A program made the translations under genes and the position numbers. The notes under the pieces were generated by a model. The model was not told the origin of the DNA. It saw only the letters and a list, made by a program, of their open reading frames with translations, and did not search any database. From NCBI GenBank assembly GCA_903881545.1, contig CAIRTQ010000033.1, positions 1-64,000 on the forward strand: a stretch of DNA of 64,000 nucleotides, given 5' to 3'. Positions 47,778-56,913 of this stretch are shown here, piece after piece; position 1 is the stretch's first letter, and each line of letters begins with the position of its first letter. This DNA is from an uncultured Elusimicrobia bacterium (GTDB taxonomy: Bacteria > Elusimicrobiota > Elusimicrobia > UBA1565 > UBA9628).

Positions 47778-49741
47778 CGCGCGCAGAGCGGGGCGGGTTG
47801 AGCCGCTTCGCCCCCGGCAGTCTCGGATTTGACCAGGCTCATCGCCAGGCGCAGACGTTTGGCCAGCAGGTGCAGAGTGTTCGGGTCCGTCGCCCGTTCG
47901 CCGGCCCAGAAGATGTCGAAATGATCCCCACTCCATTCGATGCGGGCCTTTTCCCCGGTCATGGCTTTGAGGAACGAGGCTGCTCGAAACAGGAAACGCT
48001 CGAGGCTCTGCGGCGCTTGACGGGAGCCCGCCAAGAACTCATCCCAGGTTAAGCCCGCGTCCAAGCGGCTTCGGAGTCCCTCCCAGACCGCCGCTGGGTC
48101 TGCCTTGCCGGCGGCCGCAATCCGGTCGGCCTTGGCCAGGGCCCGGGCGGCGTTCCGGAAGCTCTCCAGATGCGGGAGAGCCCGGATTAGATGCTTGAGC
48201 GTCGGCCCATGGTAAAGGTCCAACTCCAGGTATTCCAAGTAATTCTGCAGGGCCGCTAAGGGCCGGCCTGCGAAATGGTGGTACGCCGCTAGGTTGGAGA
48301 GATGATCCAGGTCAAGGGCGCCGTTGACCCCCTTGTAAGCGTCTATGCCCAGAGTGATGGCCAGGGACCGGAACTTTTTGTAGCGTTCCAAACGCACCGG
48401 ATAGGTATTGGTCCCATCCTGGGACTCCCAGTAGAGATTGTGCGTTGACTCTTCGGAGCGCTGGCGAATTCCCAACTCCTCCTGGTGGTCGATCAGATAG
48501 CTGTGCGCCTCCAGGCTTGTGAAGGTGGCGCTGGCGTAGACCCGGTCCAAGTTGCTTCGGTTGCGGCGCAGGAAATCCAGAGTCATCTGCGCGTCTTCCT
48601 CCGTCTCCCCGGGAAAGCCGAACATGAAGTTGCCGGTCACGATGATGCCGGCATCATGGGTGTCCCGCAACACCCGTTCGGCCACGTCGGGAGAGTAGTT
48701 TTTGTTCATGGCCTTGAGCACGCGCTCCGAGCCGCTCTCGATTCCGTAGATGATGTCGTGGCAGTTGGCGGCGCGTAGATCTTTCAGGACTTCCAGCGTC
48801 ATCTCCGGGCGTATGACCGCGTTGATCTTCCATCCGATCAGATCGTTCTTCCACCGGTCTTCGGCCACGGCTGCGCTTACGAGCCGACTAAACTTCTGCA
48901 GGGCCCGGACGTCGCCGTTGGCTGTAATGTCGTAGAACTCCCTATGGCGACGGCTAGGGAACAGGCGCAGGTTGTGCATGACCTCCGCGAAGATGCGGTC
49001 TCCGCCCATATGCGCATAGCCGGGCCAGAAGGAGTGCGCGCTGCAGAACCGGCACTGCCAGACGCACCCTCGGCTGGCCGCGATCGGGATCCGCTCCGGG
49101 TCGGTATAGAGCTCCATGGGAAATCCCGTGAAGTCCGCGAATGGGATATCGTCTAGATTGCGTACCGGCACAGCCGCGCCGGAGGTGAACGGTGCTCCGT
49201 CGCGCCAAACCCAGGCCCCCGGCAGCGGTTCTAGCTCGCCCGTGCTGTCAAAGCGCTTCAATATCTGGGGGAATACCACGTCGCCCGCGCCTTGCACCAC
49301 CATGTCCACGCAGGGCTCTCCGAGTAGGGCTCTGATCTTGTTACCAAAATAGAAATAGGGCCCCCCAAGGATAATCTTGACCTTGGGATCGGCGGCCTTG
49401 AGGCGCCGCGCCAGCTCCAGCGCGGCCAGATGGGAGCCGCTTTGCACAGAAATGCCAATGACGCGGGCGCCGGTCTTGAGGATGTCCTCCAAGAAGCGCT
49501 CCACCTGCTGAGAATTATCCTGGAAGAAGGTGGCAACGAACGCCGGCTGGTTCCAGAAATGGAACTGCTCCCAGACCCAGAGGCTTTCATATTTCTTCAC
49601 CCGTTCCTTCCAGAGCAGGATGTTGAGGTCAAACACCGCCGGCTCGAAACCAGCCGCGCGAGCGCAACCCGCCAATTGGGCTAAGCCCAAGGGTGGGTCT
49701 GTGATGCCCCAGACTGGAGGCTGGATCAAGGCGACTTTCAT
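47774..49741 (-). CDS. B12-binding domain radical SAM protein with C-terminal extension
   Basis: MKVALIQPPVWGITDPPLGLAQLAGCARAAGFEPAVFDLN; ASRGCVWQCRFCSAHSFW; GIESGSERVLKAMNK; WESQDGTNTYPVRLERYKKF. Confidence 0.9.
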   Translation of the reverse strand: MKVALIQPPVWGITDPPLGLAQLAGCARAAGFEPAVFDLNILLWKERVKKYESLWVWEQFHFWNQPAFVATFFQDNSQQVERFLEDILKTGARVIGISVQSGSHLAALELARRLKAADPKVKIILGGPYFYFGNKIRALLGEPCVDMVVQGAGDVVFPQILKRFDSTGELEPLPGAWVWRDGAPFTSGAAVPVRNLDDIPFADFTGFPMELYTDPERIPIAASRGCVWQCRFCSAHSFWPGYAHMGGDRIFAEVMHNLRLFPSRRHREFYDITANGDVRALQKFSRLVSAAVAEDRWKNDLIGWKINAVIRPEMTLEVLKDLRAANCHDIIYGIESGSERVLKAMNKNYSPDVAERVLRDTHDAGIIVTGNFMFGFPGETEEDAQMTLDFLRRNRSNLDRVYASATFTSLEAHSYLIDHQEELGIRQRSEESTHNLYWESQDGTNTYPVRLERYKKFRSLAITLGIDAYKGVNGALDLDHLSNLAAYHHFAGRPLAALQNYLEYLELDLYHGPTLKHLIRALPHLESFRNAARALAKADRIAAAGKADPAAVWEGLRSRLDAGLTWDEFLAGSRQAPQSLERFLFRAASFLKAMTGEKARIEWSGDHFDIFWAGERATDPNTLHLLAKRLRLAMSLVKSETAGGEAAQPAPLCAR

Positions 49742-51096
49742 GAGTAGCTCCCGTGCGGCGGAAATTTAAAATCGGCTCGGCCGATGGACTGGCAGCGTTC
49801 GCAAACATGATCAGAATCGGCCTTCACTCCGACTTGGCCGCGGGCGAACCGGCGGACATGGCGCCGCGCGGCGCGGTAGCGCGAGCCGTTCCAGAGGGCG
49901 CGCCAGCCTTTTCGGGTGAACACGCCGAAATCGTCCGACTGGTCCTCTACACTACAGCAGGGCGAAGCCGAGCCGTCTGGATTGAGCGCCAGTCCCGCCC
50001 AGGGCCACTTGCACAGAGGCCGGGGCCCCGACGGAGCCTCCTGCTGATCACGGCCGCAGCTCTCGCTGCGCTCGGCTAGGTGCGCCGTTCTTTTGAGCGC
50101 GAAACCCAGGTCTGCTGGACGCCGGGTTCGGCGCAAGACCTCGAGCCAATAGGATGCGCGCCGCAAGTGGCGGGCCTGAAAGCGCCGCGCATGGAGTACG
50201 ACTGAGGGCGCGCCCGGCTTTACATGCGTGCATTCGCGGGCTCGGCTAAGCTCTTCTGCAGGTGGCTCAGCGGCGGGCATAGGATAGATCTGGTAGCGCG
50301 GGTCGCGCGCCATCCATTCCCAAAGATAGCCCTTTTCGTTGGGTAGATACGGAGCCACCAGGCTCGTTTGGTCCGCCCCGCAGGCGCGCGCGAACTCCTC
50401 GACCCGATCGGCTTCATGCTCGTTGTGCCGGAAGACCAGAAACTGCCAGATGATCCAGGGCTTCTTGCACCCCAGCGCCTGGCGCTTCTCCACTAATGTG
50501 CGCAGGTTCCGCAAAACCCGGTCGAAATCTCCGCCTGCTCGGTAGCGTCCGTAGGTTTCGGGGGAGAGTCCATCCACGGATAGGCTCAGGATGTCCAAGC
50601 CCGAGCGGACCAGGCGGTCGATGGTCTCTTCGCTGGCGTCGTTAAAATTGGCGTCCAGCTTGACTTCGATGCCGTAGCTCTTGGTCAGCGCGATCATCTC
50701 CGGAAGCTGTTTATTGAGTAAGGACTCGCCCCAGTTCATGATGTCCAGGTGGATGGCGGATGGTCCGACTTCTTTTAGGATGGCCTTGAAGAAATTTATA
50801 TCCATGGTGCCCTTGTTGCGGACGCCGCGGTTGGCTCCGGTCGGACAGAAAGGGCAATGGAGTTGGCACAGGTTCGATGGATCCAAGGTGAGCCAATAGG
50901 GCCGGCCGCCCCAGAGGCTCTGGCTGCCCCGTGCCATCAGGAATTCCACCCAAAGATAGTTGCCTAGTTTGAGGTAGCGCCCTTGCCGCCAGAGGTTGCT
51001 CGACACGGCCCAGTCGCTCAAGGGGCAGAGTCGCGCTTGGAGCCGGCGCCACCGGCTGGGATTCTTCTGCGTCCGCGTCATATCCAAGGCCACCAT
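49738..51096 (-). CDS. SPASM-type radical SAM protein
   Basis: LTLDPSNLCQLHCPFCPTGANRG; MNWGESLLNKQL; CKWPWAGLALNPDGSASPCCSVEDQSDDFGVFTRKGWRALWNGSRYRAARRHV. Confidence 0.86.
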   Translation of the reverse strand: MVALDMTRTQKNPSRWRRLQARLCPLSDWAVSSNLWRQGRYLKLGNYLWVEFLMARGSQSLWGGRPYWLTLDPSNLCQLHCPFCPTGANRGVRNKGTMDINFFKAILKEVGPSAIHLDIMNWGESLLNKQLPEMIALTKSYGIEVKLDANFNDASEETIDRLVRSGLDILSLSVDGLSPETYGRYRAGGDFDRVLRNLRTLVEKRQALGCKKPWIIWQFLVFRHNEHEADRVEEFARACGADQTSLVAPYLPNEKGYLWEWMARDPRYQIYPMPAAEPPAEELSRARECTHVKPGAPSVVLHARRFQARHLRRASYWLEVLRRTRRPADLGFALKRTAHLAERSESCGRDQQEAPSGPRPLCKWPWAGLALNPDGSASPCCSVEDQSDDFGVFTRKGWRALWNGSRYRAARRHVRRFARGQVGVKADSDHVCERCQSIGRADFKFPPHGSYS

Positions 51097-51100
51097 GATA

Positions 51101-51841
51101 TCATAGCGTCGACGCGTTCAGGGCGTCGATGCGGGCCTGGTTCAGCCTCGTGGGAGGGATGGATGAGACGCAATCCGTCATCCTGACCCAGCCGTGGTCC
51201 AAGGCGCACACTGCTGACTCCGTTTGCCCTTCGAACCGGCAACCCGTCAAGTCGACCAAGGACCAGCCCGAGGCGGAGCAGCCTTGCTCGCCGCCGCGCA
51301 GGAGGCTGCGTTCCAAACGCACCTGGGAGCCTTCACAACAGATCGCCCCCCAACGCTCCGCCGCGATCTCGCCGGAGATGAAGCGCACGCGCGCCAGGCC
51401 CATGGCCCAGAGGCCCTTTTCGCTGTCCCGCATCAAGCAGCCCACGCAATCGATCCGGGCATCGTCGAGAGCCTGTAGCGAAGTCTCGCGCGCCCCAGCG
51501 ATGCGGACCTGCCGCAGCCGGCCGCGCCCTTGGCCCAGGAAGCAGAGGCCGCCCCAAGGTTCTTCCGGCGTGCCCAAAGAGATCGAAGCCCCAACAGCAC
51601 CCAATATCTCAAGCCGGCCCTGCACCACGATGTCGCAGAGCTCGCGGCGGGTCGTCTCGATCGGCCAACCTTCTGGCGCGCTGCGGAATACCGCGCATGA
51701 CCAAGCTGGCTTCGGAGCGAACCGCACTTTCGTCCCGGCGTGGATGCGTAACAACTTCCCCTGCGGGATTAGGAGGTCTCCATCCACGAGGACTTCTCCA
51801 GACCATTCCGTGTCGGCGGTGAGTGCCCCGTGCCAGCCCAT
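51101..51841 (-). CDS. Right-handed beta-helix repeat protein
   Basis: GALTADTEWSGEVLVDGDLLIPQGKLLRIHAGTKVRFAPK...PWGGLCFLGQGRGRLRQVRIAGARETSLQALDDARIDCVGCLMRDSEKGLWAMGLARVRF: short repetitive rungs. Confidence 0.7.
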   Translation of the reverse strand: MGWHGALTADTEWSGEVLVDGDLLIPQGKLLRIHAGTKVRFAPKPAWSCAVFRSAPEGWPIETTRRELCDIVVQGRLEILGAVGASISLGTPEEPWGGLCFLGQGRGRLRQVRIAGARETSLQALDDARIDCVGCLMRDSEKGLWAMGLARVRFISGEIAAERWGAICCEGSQVRLERSLLRGGEQGCSASGWSLVDLTGCRFEGQTESAVCALDHGWVRMTDCVSSIPPTRLNQARIDALNASTL

Positions 51842-54800
51842 TTAGGCCTCCACCGCCAGCTTGCGGGCCGCCGCCAGGATGGCGGCGCGAGCTTGGGGGC
51901 GGTTGGTGATATGGCAAGATAAGTCATCCACGTTGTAGCCCGCGTAGCGTGCGCAGCGGCGGCACCAGGGATGCGGCTTGCCTTGCGCCATGCTGCAGCG
52001 CAGGCTGCGATAGAAAGGGGAATTCCATATGGCCCCGATTTCCGAATCTTTGATGTTCCCGATGTGCTCGCCCCAGCGACAGCAAGGCAGCACCGAGCCC
52101 TGAAGTTCCACATAGATGTGCTGCCAGGGCTCAGTGCAGAGCGACTGCGCGGCCGCGCCGCCGCCAAACAGGGGGGGCAGGTCCACGCGGAAGGGCCGGT
52201 CCGGGGCGCGTTGGCGCAATTGATCTGCCGTCCGGGCAGCTGTCTGCAGGGCCGCGTTGGCCTGGCCCTGATGGAAGAAGCAGGAGAGCGGGAGTTGCTT
52301 GGGCGTGAAGACCTCCACATGCAGGCCGCGCACGCTTTGCGCGCCCAAGTCCCAGGCCAGACGGATGAAGTCGGGGAGGTCCGCAATGTTGCGGCTATTG
52401 AGCACGTTGACGAGTTCCAGGTGCAGCCGGCCGCTCGCTTGGCTGCGGTCGCGCCATTTGGATAAGCTCCGCAAGTTGTCGATAATCTCCTGGAAACGGC
52501 CTTTGAGACCGGTCAGTTCTTGATGCAGGCCAGCGCGGGAAGAGTGCAAGGAGACTTGAACCGCGTAGCGTCCCTGCAACAGGCGTTCCACCACCGAGGG
52601 CCGCAGGGGTGTTCCGTTGGTGGTCAATATTTTTTCGGTCTCGGGCAAGGATCTGTTGATGTAATCAAGGAACGCTTCGGCTTTCGGCATGAGCAAGAGC
52701 TCCCCGAAGCCGGTAAAGGTGATCTTCTGCGCGTTGCGCAGGAAAGAGCCCATCCGGACCTCGAAGAAATCTCGGTAGGTCTCCAAGGTGAATCGGGGAT
52801 AATCGCCTTCGGGACAGAAGATGCAGCGGGCGTTGCAGGCCTGGTGCGCGCCGAGGGTCACCAGCACCGGCGTCGAGCGCAGGCGCTGCTCCCCCGCCGC
52901 TGTTTCGCGCTGGTTGAGGACCATGTTGAATCCGCGCGGAGAGAACTCTTGCGGCGCCGGCGGAAACGCCGGCCCGCGCGCTGGCCGGCCGGCCTTATCG
53001 TAGCAACGGCGCAGGGCTTCCCGGAGCGTTTCATCTTGGGATTCTAGGCGCCAGGAGCGGCGATAGCAGAGGATGGCGCGGGGCAGGTCCGCCTCCCTCT
53101 CGTAGTACGCGCCCAGCAGAAGCCACTTGTCCGGCTTGCTACGGAGCACTCCTGAAGTCTCAGGCAGGCCCAAGGCCAGGGCCAGGCGGCAAAATTCTTC
53201 ATAGCGGCGGAAGCGTTCCGGATAGTCGTTGCGACCGCCATCTGATTTCCAGTAAAGGTGATGCTCCGCTCCGGTGATGCCAAACTCCTTCGGATGGTTG
53301 TAAAGCCGCGTGTTCTTGTCGATGACGCAGAACGATTGGCTGGCCAGGACCGAATCCACGAACGGCCGCGCTCGCTTGAGAAGGTCTAGCGTCCGGCTGA
53401 AGTCCCGCTTGGTCTCACCCGGGATGCCGAACATGACGTTGATCTGCGCCTTGATCCCTGCCGCGTGAGCGGCGCGCAATGCGCGCAATGCCTGGGCGTT
53501 GGTGAAGCGCTTGTTCATGGCCGCGCGCACTTTGGGCGATCCGGATTCGATGCCAAAGCCTAGCCAGCGGCAGCCCGCGCGCGCCATCTTGGCCAGCAGC
53601 CGCTCATCCATGCCGGGCACCACGATGGCCTGGCCTTCCCAGGTCACGGGCAGGCCTTGCGCGATGACCAGGTCGCAGAAGCGCTCGAGCTCGCGCAATC
53701 TGCCGTTGAGCAATGAGCCGATGAAATAGAAGTGGTTGACCTGCGGATATAGCTGCATCTGATGGCTGATCTCAGCGAAGATTCGTTCCCCGCTCATGGA
53801 GCGGAATCGGGTCCAGAACTGCCACTCGCTGCAAAAATGGCAGGAGCGGGCGCAGCCGCGGCTGTCCATGATCTCCAGGCGCCGCGGGTTCCGGTAGCGG
53901 CCCTCGCGCATTTGCGCAGTGAAGTCGGAGTAGTCCGGGAAGGGTAGGCGGTCCAGGTCCATGATGGGTGCGCGGTCGCCGCCGTCCACGATGCCGGAAG
54001 GCCCGCGGGCCACCAGTCCGGGCAGTCCCAAAATGGATTTCCCAGCGCGAAGCTGGTCCAATAGCTCGCGCAAGGTCTCCTCACCTTCGCCGACGGCTAC
54101 CGCGTCCACGCGCGGGTCAAGCGCTAGGTCTTGGCCCCGTTGTTCCCGCGCGCAGCGCGGCCCGCCGAAGACCACCAGCCGGGACGGATCGGCGTGCTTG
54201 ATCCGCCCCGCGATTTCGAGGCTGGCGAGTACCGAAGTCGTGTGGGTCGTGAATCCGATCACCTTGGCGCCGCTGGCCAGGATGCGGTTGACGCAAGAGT
54301 TCACCGCGCTGTCCTGGGATTCCATGAGACGCCCCACCAAGGCGGGATTCTCCCAAAATGAATAGAGGTCTTTGTCGTCCCAGACGGCCCGTTGCCCGGC
54401 CGCGGCATGATAGAGCTCGTTGTTGAGATCGAAGCAGGCAGCCTCGTGGCCATTCTGCCGCGCATAGGCGGCTAAGGCGGCCAGGGAGAAAGGGGGGCAT
54501 TCCTGGCCCCAGCCCGGACACTGCACCAAGGCGACTTGGGCGGTACGCTTCTTCGGCGTGGGCGCGGCAACGGCTGAATCGTCTGATGCCACACGGAGGG
54601 GAGTATCCTTCTTGCAGCCTAAGGCCACGATCCGGTCCAGGACTGGATTGGCGGTACAGAGCAGCCAGCAGTGGCAGCGGCCGCGCGCGACATTGTCCCT
54701 TTCCTGGCGCGCTCGAGGCGACTGCCAGACTTCGTCGAACGGGGCCTCACGCACACTGCCGACGGTACGTTGTTTGTTGACCGGGCAGAAGAACAGGCTG

Positions 54801-55750
54801 CCCTCCGGGTCCAGCATGGCGTAGCGCTGACCAGCCAGGCAATCCGGGAAGAACCGTCGCGGCATCCGAATGTACTCCTTGAGGTAATGCCAGTAGAGGA
54901 TCCGGCTCAACAGCCCGACGGATTCGGATTCGCGTCCTTGCAGCAGACGGGGCAAGATGCCTTCGCGCCGGCATATGTCGTCCATGACCAGATCAATCTG
55001 GCCGGTGATCGCCGCGATCTGTGCCGGTTTCCAGAGGAAGGCCGGAGCCTCGGGAACCCCCGTATGGTTGACCGCCATCTGCGCCCCGAACCAAACGCCC
55101 TGCTCCGTCGCGAAGCGATAGGCCGGCCATAGTTGCCGATAGTTGTGTGGAGTGATGGTTAAATTGAAACTGAATGTAATGTCAGGGAATTCTCGACGCA
55201 ACATTCCCATCGATTCGACCAGCCCTGCGAAGGCCCCGGAGCGGCCGCGGATCAGGTCATGCGCGCCCCCCACGCCGTCCAAGGAAGACCCCAGCCATAG
55301 CCGTTGAACTCCGGCCGCGCGCAGCTGCGTCAAGCGGCGGCGCAACAGCGTGGGATCGCCGAAATGGGAAAGCACTCCCAGGGAAGCCTTGGGGAAGCGC
55401 CGGCAGAGCAGGGCCGCGATCTCAGGCAGGTCCTGGCGCAGGCAGGGTTCGCCTCCGGTCAGGACGATCGTCTCTACGCCGTCCAGCGTCCTTGCCTCGC
55501 CGAGGATGTGCTCCAATTCGGCGGCACCCAATTCTCGGCCGGTCGCCGCAGGTTCGGCGCGATGCCGGCGCCAGTGATGGCACATGAGGCAGCGCATATC
55601 GCAGCGCCGGGTCAGTTCCAGATGCAGTTCTCGGATGGGAGATGGGATGCTCCCCTCGTCTTTCAGCCGCGCCTCGCCGCGCCGGGCGATTTCCGCCAAG
55701 AGGCTCTCGGTCCAGCGCAGTGCGTCCAAGGCCAAGGCGCGTCGGCTCAT
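51842..55750 (-). CDS. Triple-module fusion: rSAM/SPASM + B12-binding rSAM + rSAM/SPASM (about 1302 aa)
   Basis: Three CxxxCxxC motifs in one open frame: LELTRRCDMRCLMCHHW; DSRGCARSCHFCSEWQFW (after VALVQCPGWGQECPPFSLAALAAYARQNGHEAACFDLN); GAHQACNARCIFCPEGD; terminal SPASM CTEPWQHIYVELQGSVLPCCRWGEHIGNIKDSEIGAIWNSPFYRSLRCSM. Start at ATG 55750 overlaps upstream stop. Confidence 0.85.
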   Translation of the reverse strand: MSRRALALDALRWTESLLAEIARRGEARLKDEGSIPSPIRELHLELTRRCDMRCLMCHHWRRHRAEPAATGRELGAAELEHILGEARTLDGVETIVLTGGEPCLRQDLPEIAALLCRRFPKASLGVLSHFGDPTLLRRRLTQLRAAGVQRLWLGSSLDGVGGAHDLIRGRSGAFAGLVESMGMLRREFPDITFSFNLTITPHNYRQLWPAYRFATEQGVWFGAQMAVNHTGVPEAPAFLWKPAQIAAITGQIDLVMDDICRREGILPRLLQGRESESVGLLSRILYWHYLKEYIRMPRRFFPDCLAGQRYAMLDPEGSLFFCPVNKQRTVGSVREAPFDEVWQSPRARQERDNVARGRCHCWLLCTANPVLDRIVALGCKKDTPLRVASDDSAVAAPTPKKRTAQVALVQCPGWGQECPPFSLAALAAYARQNGHEAACFDLNNELYHAAAGQRAVWDDKDLYSFWENPALVGRLMESQDSAVNSCVNRILASGAKVIGFTTHTTSVLASLEIAGRIKHADPSRLVVFGGPRCAREQRGQDLALDPRVDAVAVGEGEETLRELLDQLRAGKSILGLPGLVARGPSGIVDGGDRAPIMDLDRLPFPDYSDFTAQMREGRYRNPRRLEIMDSRGCARSCHFCSEWQFWTRFRSMSGERIFAEISHQMQLYPQVNHFYFIGSLLNGRLRELERFCDLVIAQGLPVTWEGQAIVVPGMDERLLAKMARAGCRWLGFGIESGSPKVRAAMNKRFTNAQALRALRAAHAAGIKAQINVMFGIPGETKRDFSRTLDLLKRARPFVDSVLASQSFCVIDKNTRLYNHPKEFGITGAEHHLYWKSDGGRNDYPERFRRYEEFCRLALALGLPETSGVLRSKPDKWLLLGAYYEREADLPRAILCYRRSWRLESQDETLREALRRCYDKAGRPARGPAFPPAPQEFSPRGFNMVLNQRETAAGEQRLRSTPVLVTLGAHQACNARCIFCPEGDYPRFTLETYRDFFEVRMGSFLRNAQKITFTGFGELLLMPKAEAFLDYINRSLPETEKILTTNGTPLRPSVVERLLQGRYAVQVSLHSSRAGLHQELTGLKGRFQEIIDNLRSLSKWRDRSQASGRLHLELVNVLNSRNIADLPDFIRLAWDLGAQSVRGLHVEVFTPKQLPLSCFFHQGQANAALQTAARTADQLRQRAPDRPFRVDLPPLFGGGAAAQSLCTEPWQHIYVELQGSVLPCCRWGEHIGNIKDSEIGAIWNSPFYRSLRCSMAQGKPHPWCRRCARYAGYNVDDLSCHITNRPQARAAILAAARKLAVEA

Positions 55751-56913
55751 GCGGGACCTCTGCGGAAGAGCTGTTCGAGCGCGGATGTCGGCCCCAGGCA
55801 CCACTTGCGCAGCAGAAGGTTCATGTCGGCCTCCGCATCCCGCGCCGCGGGCGGCGGTTCGGTAGGCGGAAAGGTCAGGATATCGGTGGCGATGAGCAGG
55901 CGCTGGTTGAGTTGGCGCAGACGCAGGCAATAGTCGAATACCGCGGCGGCCCAGGTCTGGTAGCGTTCATCGAGGCCGCCGGCCAGGGCCGCGGCGTTGC
56001 GCCGCAGCATCCAGCAAGACGAATCCAGGTAATGCGCGCATTCGCGGTGGCTCCGCCCGGCGCTCAGACGAGCCGAGGCCAATTGTCTCTGAGAGCCAGC
56101 GCGGGATGGCTGGCCCCGCACCGCGCCCACCGCGGCCAGGGGGGCCTCTCCTTCCAGATATTCTTTCATGCGCTCCAGGCTCGCGGGGATCAGACCGGTG
56201 CCGCCCCGCACCGACAGCACGCATCGGTAACGCGCGCGCTGGAGTGCCGCGTTCCAGCCGACGATGCCGCCGCGTCCCCGGGGCACGGTGATCCATTCGC
56301 TGGGGAAGGGCAGCCGGTCCAGGCGCCTACGCAGATTCTGGTCTGAGCCCAGGACCAGGACGCTGATGCCGTCGCGGCCCGCGTCATCGAATTCCCGGGA
56401 GGGGCGCGGCTGGGCCGGCAAGAAGCGGCCTCCCAGTTTTTCGCAGGCCTGAACTGCGGTCCGAGCCATGACCCAGTCGTGCGGCTGTGTGCCCTGGTGG
56501 TCTGGCCATGGGTCGGAGAGCAGGACCAGGTCCGAAAGCTGGTTCATCCCCGGAATCTGCTCGCGCCAAGCCGGCGAAAAATTCTCACGGCGCAGGAGGC
56601 AAACGCGCGGAGTCGTGGGGGACCATCCGGCCACGCGATGTAGGTTCTCGATACTGGCCGCCTCGCCGACGGCCAGTATGACCTCGACCCGCGCGTCGAA
56701 AAGGGCTTCTTTGACGTGCTCGAAGAAATCCCTTTGCGCGCGAGGCGGGAAACGCATCCCGCCACGGCAGAGTCCGGGGCCGCCCGGGTCTAGTGCCAGC
56801 GCGACGCCCCACCGGGCGCCGAGCTCGTGCAGGAGCTCCGAGGTCCGCTGGCCGTCGCCGGTCTTCAATTCGTTGAGCCACCCCGGCACCAGCGCCAGCA
56901 CCCTATACGACAT
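55747..56913 (-). CDS. Glycosyltransferase-related protein (GT2-like C-terminal half)
   Basis: MSYRVLALVPGWLNELKTGDGQRTSELLHELGARWGVALALD...; PRGRGGIVGWNAALQRARYRCVLSVRGGTGLIPASLERM; SCWMLRRNAAALAGGLDERYQTWAAAVFDYCLRLRQLNQRLL. Track ORF start (57324) rejected. Confidence 0.65.
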   Translation of the reverse strand: MSYRVLALVPGWLNELKTGDGQRTSELLHELGARWGVALALDPGGPGLCRGGMRFPPRAQRDFFEHVKEALFDARVEVILAVGEAASIENLHRVAGWSPTTPRVCLLRRENFSPAWREQIPGMNQLSDLVLLSDPWPDHQGTQPHDWVMARTAVQACEKLGGRFLPAQPRPSREFDDAGRDGISVLVLGSDQNLRRRLDRLPFPSEWITVPRGRGGIVGWNAALQRARYRCVLSVRGGTGLIPASLERMKEYLEGEAPLAAVGAVRGQPSRAGSQRQLASARLSAGRSHRECAHYLDSSCWMLRRNAAALAGGLDERYQTWAAAVFDYCLRLRQLNQRLLIATDILTFPPTEPPPAARDAEADMNLLLRKWCLGPTSALEQLFRRGPA

